Positions 9,816 to 16,493 of a stretch of 16,493 bases of DNA are shown piece by piece. This DNA is from Saccoglossus kowalevskii. Its lineage: Eukaryota > Hemichordata > Enteropneusta > Harrimaniidae. The notes under the pieces were generated by a model. It searched no databases, had not been told where the DNA came from, and was given only the letters and a program-made list of their open reading frames with translations. Location: NCBI RefSeq assembly GCF_000003605.2, contig NW_003131355.1, positions 196,028 to 212,520 on the forward strand, given 5' to 3'. Within the stretch, counting starts at the first letter, position 1; each line of letters starts with the position of its first letter. Position numbers and translations under genes: made by a program.

Positions 9816-9854
9816 GAATAGAATAGTGAATAGAGAATAGAATAGAATAGAATA
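9816..9854. repeat. Imperfect (GAATA)n microsatellite
   Basis: About seven pentamers of GAATA type, broken by TGAA and GAG interruptions. The same pentamer expands independently at 13326. Confidence 0.9.
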
Positions 9855-11401
9855 TTTGACTCAAAATTACAAATTACAAAACTTATAATGGCCAAAAAAC
9901 AAATAAATTAAGATTTTAGGAATAAAAACTCATAGACTGTTGTATTAAAATAATGAATGCTGAAGTTGACATGTGTGACTTATCATCAGAAAATTATTTT
10001 TATCTCAAGGTATTTGGTCTTTGTTGTCTCTTCTGTCGTTAACAATTTTCTTGTGGTATGTAACTCAAAAAAAAAAAACTTGGTAAGCTTACATTGCATT
10101 GAATTTTGAAAATGTTACGTCTGAAATGATATGAATTTCTGTTCACTACCATGTTGTATTTCATTACCTGTATGTACATATTCTGCTGTAATTTCTGACA
10201 TAATTTCATAACATGTGGTTGACACTGTATCTGTAACAATTAAATACAGTCGCTAAATTGCTGTGACAATATGGCAACACTAGCCTTATTGCTACACCTT
10301 GATGAAGAATGACTTTATGATAACAAATCTATTTAGTAATCAGCCTCAGATGATTACAGTATCAGCCAATATTTTGCAATATTCAAATAAATATTCAATG
10401 CATAAATTTTCCGTATTGAATTTGTGTGACAGAGTTATTATATTTTCTCTTAAATTATGTTTATTAGATTGTGATAAATCAATGAAAGCCACATGATAAC
10501 ATAAATATGACACATGTGATGCACATAGATGTTTCCATTCATCGTTATCGACTTGAATCGCCCTTTATTCCCTCACTCCCACATTGCATGTAATAATTCT
10601 TGTTTGAATCTTGTGGAAGTTAATTAATTCTATAGTTTTAATGAGCGCCAAACAGTTATCTTTGGAAAAAAATTGTAATGTTATGTAAGATTTATCACGC
10701 TAATTAAAGTTTTAACACTGTTGATACCCAGGTACGACGTCCCGTCTCGTACATGTACAATGTTCTTAGTAAATATCAACATGAAAATACAATGGAACAG
10801 CAAATGAAATACATTTTTAACCCTTTCACCACCAGATTCCCTCTTTTCATTACTAATTCACAAAATAGTCCCATTTATAGGCTGCAATTTTGGAACAAAA
10901 ATAGTCAAATTTGAGTGAAAAATTACTAAAATTCTGATTGTTTGCTCCTAAATTAGGGTTCATTTCCAGAAATATTGAGAAAAAATATAAGAAAAAAGTG
11001 CAGACAAATGTGGGCGAGAATGTCTGGTGGGGAAAAAGTTACACATTGTTTGGTGAATGAACTGAAAAAGATGTGTGTTTCCTGGTTACATAAAAACAAG
11101 CATCTGAGAAGTAACATTTGAAATGCATGAATTAATAATAAGTGTAACAATTATGTTCATACATGTATGACAAAATATCCAATAATCCCTTTTTATGAAT
11201 TAGTGTATTTGTACATAACATGATTTTATTAAAATTATTATATCTCTCAATTCTGAACTGATTTGATATAATAAATATGAGATACATATGTTATGTGGTT
11301 TCAATTTCATAATTCAAAAATATGTTTGTTATGAAGACAATTTTGAGGGAGGCTTCTATAAGGTCGCTAGGTTCATACCTGAGTGACACTAAATAGACCT
11401 T
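9855..11401. other. No gene recognised
   Basis: Sequence is AT-rich, with an A run near 10068-10079. Open frames of 65-66 codons on either strand (10039-10239, 10299-10496, 10953-11150) lack motifs. A small CpG-containing imperfect palindrome (GTACGA...TCGTAC, 10732-10752) overlaps a TACATGTA octamer at 10750, and another octamer is at 11160. Confidence 0.4.
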
Positions 11402-11591
11402 CATTCTGCCCCAGTACTTTAAAATGTATGTGCTGGATCTACCCCCGTTCTTGCCCAGTACTATGTGCCAGATATATCAACATTCTGCCCCAGTACTTTA
11501 AAATGTATGTGCTGGATCTACGCCCATTCTTGCCCAGTACTATGTGCCAGATATATCATCATTCTGCCCCAGTACTTTAAAATGTCTGTGT
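11402..11591. repeat. 79-bp tandem repeat with internal half-units, about 2.4 copies
   Basis: CATTCTGCCCCAGTACTTT starts at 11402, 11481 and 11560, exactly 79 bases apart. Inside each unit a related half-unit, TTCTTGCCCAGTACTATGT, lies about 40 bases downstream. The array therefore looks like a ~40-bp repeat that was later re-amplified as a dimer. Degenerate relatives continue to about 11665 (CTCAGTACTACATGTAG). Open frames of 65 and 72 codons across the array follow from the repeat and are not considered genes. Confidence 0.92.
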
Positions 11592-11648
11592 TACACCTTT
11601 CTCTATTCTGGTACATGTATATGGTGGACCTACCTCCATCCCGGCTCA

Positions 11649-11664
11649 GTACTACATGTAGTAC
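11649..11664. repeat. Perfect 16-bp palindrome
   Basis: GTACTACATGTAGTAC is its own reverse complement and encloses the TACATGTA octamer. It sits at the decayed right edge of the 79-bp array, where the AGTAC of the repeat unit supplies one arm. Confidence 0.85.
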
Positions 11665-12384
11665 CATTTTATCTGTCTTGTAAGTTTTGACTTAACCAAA
11701 AAAAATATATATGGATTTATTTTATACATCTCTTTTAATCGGTAACTCAAATGCTCACCAACATGCATTTGTGTTTTGTATTTCCTTAGCAAAGGTAGAA
11801 TTCATAGATGGAGATATCTGAATGGATCTGAATGACCATGCATTAACTTGTCAGTAATCTGGAATGATTTAATCTGTTTGATGTAAGGACTTGTGAGTTA
11901 CATTAATTGGATAACAGGCATGCAATGCACTGTTCACTTTGTTCCATTCAACACCAGTAAACAGACTATTAACTTTTGAACACACAGGACCCCTTACAAT
12001 AGACTCTTTTATTGGTCATTCATGAGGGTCATAGATCAGCTTTTTAAATGGCTATGAAATCAATTATGAGGTTTGTCTGTTCACCAAATCTAACATAACG
12101 AAAAGCTGATAACAGCGCCATGACCATATATGTCAGAATAGTAAATGAAATATTACTCACTAATTCAGTGGAACAAGTGCGTGCACTCAAAGACTTCATT
12201 GTGTTCAGTTATACATTGCAGTAACAACTTAAGCAGCTGATTAAACAGGCACAGCTTTATTATATCATGCATTCTGTTTTTTTGCTGCCAAACATTTGTT
12301 AGCGCAGTGTTCTTTTATGGATCATAAGTTTCGTTTTAGTGTTTCTTATGTTTCATAGCTGTAGTTCTAAGGTATTATTAAAGA
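11665..12384. other. No gene recognised
   Basis: This is AT-rich sequence between two arrays. No sustained open frame, RNA gene or repeat was found. Confidence 0.4.
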
Positions 12385-12936
12385 TGTTTCACCCTTGGAA
12401 TGAGGTAAGATGTCTCCCACTTGGATGGTGATGCATGTCATTCTCAGAATGAGGTAAGACATGTCATTCTCAGAATGAGGTAAGACATGTCATTCTCAGA
12501 ATGAGGTAAGACATGTCATTCTCTGAATGAGGTAAGACAAGTCATTCTCAGAATGAGGTAAGACATGTCATTCTCAGAATGAGGTAAGACATGTCATTCT
12601 CAAAATGAGGTAAGACATGTCATTCTCAGAATGAGGTAAGACATGTCATTCTCAAAATGAGGTAAGACATGTCATTCTCAGAATGAGGTAAGACATGTCA
12701 TTCTCAGAATGAGGTAAGACATGTCATTCTCAGAATGAGGTAAGACATGTCATTCTCAGAATTAGGTAAGACATGTCATTCTCAGAATGAGGTAAGACAT
12801 GTCATTCTCAGAATGAGGTAAGACATGTCATTCTCAGAATGAGGTAAGACATGTCAGACATGTCACCCTTGGAATGAGATAAGATATGACACCCTTGGAA
12901 TGAGATAAGACATGTCACCCTTGGAATGAGGTAAGA
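12385..12936. repeat. 26-bp minisatellite: 16 uniform central units, divergent edge units
   Basis: The central block 12434-12849 is exactly 16 units of 26 bases, made of CATGTCATTCTCAGAATG plus AGGTAAGA, with only scattered substitutions. The flanks carry a second unit type in which CATTCTCAGAATG is replaced by CACCCTTGGAATG: one at 12385-12410 with a decayed unit to 12433, and three at 12859-12936 after a 9-base partial. Each central unit holds two symmetric elements, GACATGTC and ATTCTCAGAAT. Uniform middle and divergent edges are the classic signature of homogenisation by unequal exchange. Confidence 0.97.
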
Positions 12937-13325
12937 CGTGATGCCTTTTAGTTGGTTTTATTCTTTCATTCTCTCCTTATATGGTCTATTACAACACTTA
13001 TCAAATATTTGTATACCTGTATGTAACCATGCTAAAATAATTAATATTGAGTAATGGACAGAATAACCTTCAAGTTATTAAATTATTAAAATTCACTTTA
13101 GGTAGTGCAATGGATATTTAGTGAGAACAGTGCAGGTATATAATAGACTGTGATATGAATGGTGGCATGGTAGAGTATGTTGAGAGAAAGTGAAGTTACG
13201 CATGCTGACCTATCACAGCATGTCTCTCACTGATGACATATTACAAAGTTAACATAGTAGAATCCACTAGATTATATAGGAATCAACTAAAATAGACTTA
13301 AATAATAATAAATAAAAGAAGATTA
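12937..13325. other. AT-rich stretch, no gene
   Basis: No open frame of note is present. The short inverted pair CATGCTGA...TCACAGCATG near 13200 is unremarkable. The stretch runs into the microsatellite at 13326. Confidence 0.4.
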
Positions 13326-13357
13326 AATAGAATAGAATAGAATAGAATAGAATAGAA
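13326..13357. repeat. (AATAG)n microsatellite, six perfect units
   Basis: Six uninterrupted AATAG pentamers, then AATTTT. They are preceded by A-rich sequence (AATAATAATAAATAAAAG) from which the pentamer may have grown. Confidence 0.95.
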
Positions 13358-13619
13358 TTTTCCAGTAGACATGTAGAATGCATAATTTGCTTTGTGATTT
13401 ATGACGCACACATTATGTCAGGATATTAATTCATCATGTGTGGAAAAACTATTTTAATGGTTATGCCTTTTATATAGCTCAGATACAGACAGTAAAACTT
13501 GTATATACATGTATCCATCATAAAAACTACCATGTTATTAGAGTGTATATGGCGTACTTGCTTCTCATTTATCTCATGTAATATGGAAATCTGGGCATTG
13601 TGCGTTATGTGGGAATTAT

Positions 13620-13668
13620 GTGACTGATATTGTTATTGAGTGACTTATATTGTTATTGAGTGACTTAA
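13620..13668. repeat. 20-bp tandem repeat, about 2.5 copies
   Basis: GTGACTGATATTGTTATTGA at 13620-13639 is followed by the same unit with one change at 13640-13659. A partial unit starts at 13660. Confidence 0.9.
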
Positions 13669-13956
13669 TATTTGCATACAATGACCTCCTGCATAGACTC
13701 CTAACTTGTAATAGTCATATTTGATTCTTTGTGAAAACAATACAGTATACATGTATGGTACCCTGACAAAAAACAATATGCAATAATAATAGAGATACAT
13801 GTAGTGATAAACTTGTTAATGGTTGTTATTTTTGCAATAATTGTATATAGATGACAGTCAAATTAAGTGATGTGGTAGTATGTAAATGTTCTTCTAAGAA
13901 TTGATCTCCCATTGATCTAATGGCCTCTGCTCCAATCTATTTTTGCAGTGCTGCCC

Positions 13957-13988
13957 AACAAACAAACAAACAAACAAACATACATACA
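13957..13988. repeat. (CAAA)n microsatellite ending in CATA units
   Basis: Five to six AACA/CAAA tetramers are followed by CATACATACA. It is a simple-sequence expansion with no further structure. Confidence 0.93.
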
Positions 13989-14084
13989 AGTCATTTGTTA
14001 AACAAATAGTGTGTTAGTGACATGTGTATATGCTTATTGTTTACTAAGGCCTAATTAATGATAATACATTCTACTTTTTCAACT

Positions 14085-14288
14085 ACTTTTTGAAAACTTC
14101 AATTCTTATTGCTTTGATACTTGGTGTATATGTGCCTTGGGCAGACCTCTCATAGATTTGTTCATTTTGTGATTATATCTTCAATTCTCTAATTTTGTCA
14201 TTTTTGATAAAAAGTGATATTTTAGACTTCTTGTTGAAAAGAACAAGTCCGATTGCTTTGATACTATACATATAGGTACCTCAAGTAA
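14085..14288. repeat. 144-bp tandem duplication: first copy and start of second
   Basis: ATTGCTTTGATAC occurs at 14108 and again at 14252, 144 bases apart. Both are preceded by a related TTGAAAA and AC-rich segment and followed by similar TATA(T/G)(G/A)TRCCT sequence. The first copy continues through ACCTCTCATAGATTTG and TATATCTTCAATTCT. The second copy is cut at 14288 by the retrotransposon remnant and resumes at 14835. Confidence 0.75.
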
Positions 14289-14823
14289 GGATAGGGAAAG
14301 CAAGGAGAACATTCCATCAGCTAAATAACATATGGTGATCTACAAAACTACCAAGGAACATTAAAATACGCATCTTCAACACTCCTATATGGTGCAGAAA
14401 CATGGAGAACTACTGTTGCCATTATTAGGAAAATACAGACCTTCATCAATCCTTGTCTTAAGCGTATCCTCAGAATTTTCTGGCCTGAGGTAATTAGTAA
14501 CCAAGACTTGTGGGAGATTGCTCTTCAGCAACCCATTGAGGCAGAGCTCTTGCAGAGACGATGGCGGTGGATTGGCCACACCCTATGGAAACCAACGCCT
14601 ATTATTACTAGACAGGCATTGACTTGGAATCCTCAAGGAAAAAGGAAGAGGGGAAGACCTCGTAACTCATGGCGCAGAGACATGGAGGCAGATGTTAAGA
14701 AGATGGGCCGCACATGGAAAGAACTGGAGATGCTGGCTCAAGACCGCTCTGCCTGGTGGAACCTGGTTGACGGCCTATGTCCCAGGAGGGGCGATAGGCG
14801 TATATAAAAAAAATAAAAAATAA
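14289..14823 (+). mobile_element. 5'-truncated non-LTR retrotransposon (LINE) remnant with 11-bp target-site duplication
   Basis: The insert is flanked on both sides by the exact 11-mer ACCTCAAGTAA (14278-14288 and 14824-14834), as left by target-primed reverse transcription. It ends in an A-rich tail (14807-14823, A runs broken by single T) and carries only the C-terminal end of a reverse-transcriptase polyprotein. This is the normal outcome of 5' truncation. The site it entered is the second copy of the 144-bp duplication; the first copy shows what the empty site looked like. The clade is not settled. The C-terminal tail resembles RTE-like or related endonuclease/RT elements common in invertebrates. 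Confidence 0.85.
14291..14807 (+). pseudogene. C-terminal end of a LINE endonuclease/reverse-transcriptase polyprotein, broken
   Basis: Two frames hold the coding remains. Frame one starts at 14291 with KARRTFHQLNNIW, hits TGA at 14336-14338, then continues with TKLPRNIKIRIFN to about 14378. There the frame shifts, apparently through a small deletion of a few codons judged by comparison with the family pattern. Frame two continues with LLYGAETW (14382-14405), a motif typical of the end of the RT region in these elements. It then runs open through RRWRWIGH (14556-14579) and the basic KRKRGRPRNSWRRD block (14640-14681) to a TAA at 14805-14807. The open 99-codon part begins only at a TTG and has no start of its own. 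The protein in life would copy its RNA at a nicked target site. This copy cannot, lacking endonuclease and RT catalytic parts as well as being broken. Confidence 0.88.
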
Positions 14824-14834
14824 ACCTCAAGTAA

Positions 14835-14886
14835 ACCTCTGGCAGATTTGCTCATATTCAATGATATCTTCAGTTCTTTAATTGAC
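14835..14886. repeat. Remainder of the second 144-bp copy, right of the LINE insertion
   Basis: ACCTCTGGCAGATTTGCTC, then GATATCTTCAGTTCTTTAATT, align with ACCTCTCATAGATTTGTTC and TATATCTTCAATTCTCTAATT of the first copy (14151-14195). This confirms that both halves of copy two once were contiguous. Confidence 0.75.
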
Positions 14887-15064
14887 ATGTACATTGCTAT
14901 GCATACAAAACAAGCAAATTTAAAATTTTATTTCTCGTTACTTTGACTTTGGTAAGCATTTGTCAAAGCTCAGATGGCTGTGCTGACAATGACAATGTTT
15001 GTACATGTTCATGTATGTGTGGACAATACATAAGTTTTGTTGACATTGCATTAGCAAACTTATG

Positions 15065-15142
15065 AGGTTATTACAAGAATACCACAAAGTATGCATGAAG
15101 ACACATAGCAAAGCATACTTTGCGATATTCTCATGATTACCT
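15065..15142. repeat. 30-bp inverted repeat (24/30) of the dispersed element also found at 5021-5057
   Basis: The left arm 15065-15094 pairs with the right arm 15113-15142 at 24 of 30 positions around an 18-base loop. The ten loop-proximal bases, CAAAGTATGC, pair perfectly. Each arm separately resembles the reverse complement of 5021-5076. The locus therefore looks like two copies of one repeat in head-to-head orientation, or a foldback element of which 5021 keeps one arm. Confidence 0.78.
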
Positions 15143-15158
15143 TATACATCTTTTACCT

Positions 15159-15765
15159 GCTTGTAGTAATAATTTAATGTGAGATAACAGCCCAAAATAT
15201 CAACATTTCACACTGTGCAAAGATTTGTATTCAGTGACTGGATTCTATTTCCATCACATGCTAATAACGCTTCTGCATCTAAACAAAGAAAAGTAATCAT
15301 GACGCCCAATTATGGTTTGGTTATGTACAAGGTCACGTGCAGCACAATGTTAACAGTGATCTCACAAGGACACAAAGTTGTCTGGCATATTTTAGTCATT
15401 AGCACCTCCCTCTAAGTCTGTGAATTTTTCAGCACTCTTTAAGTCATCTTAACATTTTTTTCCATAAATAGCTTTCCTGACATGTATTTAATCATACTAG
15501 TAATCAACTATCACTTGAAGAAGACCGTTTTCCTCGCATGGATGAAACCATTCCTGGAACATATTGCCCATGTGTTATGGTAGTAAAAACCCCAAAACAA
15601 ACACGGTATGCATCCAAATAATTAAAAATAATGAAAGTCTTATTTCTGATCTTCAGTGGTCCGAGGTATAATAAAGTTTTTATGATGAATAAAAAAATGG
15701 TTCCTGGTAATACTGTTCTGTTATTTTTAAAATGCACATACATGTATCAAATTTAAATGTGGTAC
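15159..15765. other. No gene recognised
   Basis: A 66-codon plus-strand frame (15215-15415) and a 79-codon minus-strand frame (15504-15743) lie here. Neither shows a motif. Sequence is AT-rich apart from the TCACGTGC around 15334. TACATGTA occurs at 15739, just before the 35-bp array. Confidence 0.4.
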
Positions 15766-15940
15766 ATGCAGGAGTCCGGGTTCATTTCATATCATAGTAC
15801 ATGCAGGAGTCCGGGTTCATTTCCTATCATAGTACATGCAGGAGTCCGGGTTCATTTCCTATCATAGTATATGCAGGAGTCCAGGTTCATTTCCTATCAT
15901 AGTATATGTAGGAGTCCGGGTTCATTTCCTATCATAGTAC
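15766..15940. repeat. 35-bp tandem repeat, exactly five units
   Basis: Units start at 15766, 15801, 15836, 15871 and 15906. Each contains ATGCAGGAGTCCGGG, then TTCATTTCCTATCATAGTA. Differences are single transitions (for example TTCATA in unit 1, CCAGG in unit 4, ATGTAGG in unit 5). The array stops exactly where the transposon-like terminus begins. The piece GGGTTCATTTCC is mildly like a tRNA B box (8 of 11 positions to GGTTCGAATCC). Confidence 0.97.
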
Positions 15941-16025
15941 AGTAAAACCTGTCAAAACCGACCATGACTGGGACTGGGATCTATGGTCGGTTTTCAGAGG
16001 GAGTCGGTTTATTCAGGGTGGGCGT
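15940..16025 (+). mobile_element. Putative terminal repeat of a pogo/Tigger-like DNA transposon (left end)
   Basis: After a TA dinucleotide (15938-15939) comes CAGTAAAACCTGTC followed by AAAACCGACC. CAGT-starting ends inserted at TA fit the pogo/Tigger branch of the Tc1-mariner superfamily. AAAACCGACCAT (15954-15965) has an exact inverted partner ATGGTCGGTTTT at 15983-15994 across 17 bases. A further GAGTCGGTTTA follows at 16001-16011, giving three related blocks that could be transposase-binding sites. The matching right end is not in the window, so element length and TA duplication cannot be verified. A short repeat family with the same motif is the alternative. Confidence 0.5.
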
Positions 16026-16493
16026 GACTTTGATTGAAACAACAATTACATGTGCTGTAAACACGGGACAAATGAAAAACATCGGAGTTTGTCTCCGGTG
16101 ATTCTACATGTATTTACAATGTGCATTTATTGTATTGTTTCAATAAAATAATTTACCAAACCAGACAAAAATATTATGGTATGTACATGACATCAATTAA
16201 CATTAAAATAACTATTCGAACAGACCGGGTAAGTATTGCGTATCGTAACTGAAGGCGTCCATTTTGGATGACATCACTACGTAAGTTCACGTGAGCTACA
16301 TGTAATTATCATAATTTATGCAGACAGTCGATTTTGCTGTTAAGTCAATCACAGTCCCTCAACTGTGAGTCAATGAATCAAATTATGATGTAAAAAATCA
16401 TCAAGTTTTGACTACTTTAAAGAACATCTTTTTTTCAACGATTTTGTTTTCCGTTCGAATTATGAAATTTTGGATATCTGTCAAGTAACTGGA
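16026..16493. other. Probable interior of the putative transposon, no gene seen
   Basis: There is no sustained open frame up to the window edge. A small hairpin CATCGGAG...CTCCGGTG lies near 16080-16100. A stretch at about 16215-16300 is richer in CpG than its surroundings and contains TTCACGTGAG with an E-box CACGTG. This could be the promoter region of the element or of a neighbouring gene to the right. Confidence 0.35.

Noticed and set aside
10068-10079. Poly(A) tail of a retroposed sequence
   Set aside because: An isolated A run with no target-site duplication or recognisable element beside it.
11383-11683. Two plus-strand ORFs of 65 and 72 codons with Cys and Pro repeats
   Set aside because: They translate the 79-bp array in different frames, and 79 is not a multiple of three.
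12434-12849. Heat-shock element array
   Set aside because: The TTC and GAA blocks are separated by three bases, not the two required for heat-shock elements.
13326-13357. Telomere-like repeat
   Set aside because: AATAG pentamers are not the TTAGGG type expected in most animals. The run is short and internal, so it is a simple microsatellite.
15766-15940. tRNA genes
   Set aside because: Only a weak B-box resemblance is present. There is no cloverleaf, A box or acceptor stem.

Overview
The window looks like nuclear, largely non-coding DNA from an animal with an AT-rich, repeat-dense genome. It is most likely a marine invertebrate, possibly a mollusc. Reasons: there are no bacterial-style gene runs, the longest open frame is only about 120 codons, minisatellites are dense, a degenerate non-LTR retrotransposon tail is present, and the palindrome TACATGTA is strikingly enriched. 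The mollusc assignment is an inference from overall texture, not from a marker gene. No intact protein gene, rRNA or tRNA was recognised.

Layout: 25-420 is an old, diverged ~42-bp minisatellite. 1665-1880 is a 62-bp array, each full copy carrying a ZNF143/Staf-like site. 2009-2494 (minus) is a hidden reading frame of coding character broken by four stops, perhaps a decayed exon or pseudogene. 2804-4547 is the dominant feature, about 51 copies of a 34-bp unit in nearly perfect register. 4770-5069 (minus) holds a 99-codon frame of doubtful status whose start lies in a dispersed repeat that recurs near 15065-15142. 7181-7230 and 8549-8598 are inverted copies of another dispersed repeat with a palindromic core. 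7574-7667 holds two hairpins. 9540-9676 is a very recent 66-bp duplication. 11402-11591 is a nested 79-bp array. 12385-12936 is a 26-bp array with 16 central units of exactly equal length. 13326 and 9816 hold pentanucleotide microsatellites.

The right part is a nested mobile-element landscape. A 144-bp tandem duplication (from about 14085) is split in its second copy by a 535-bp, 5'-truncated non-LTR retrotransposon remnant (14289-14823). That remnant is bounded by an exact 11-bp target-site duplication, and the neighbouring intact copy serves as an empty-site reference. At 15766-15940 five exact-length 35-bp units run straight into what looks like the terminal repeat of a pogo/Tigger-like DNA transposon, whose far end lies beyond the window.

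Tandem arrays make up roughly a fifth of the window. The genes do not act as a pathway here. The biology visible is repeat expansion, transposon insertion and decay. The most novel leads are the hidden minus-strand frame, the Staf-like and STAT-like motifs multiplied by minisatellites, and the transposon that abuts the 35-bp array.
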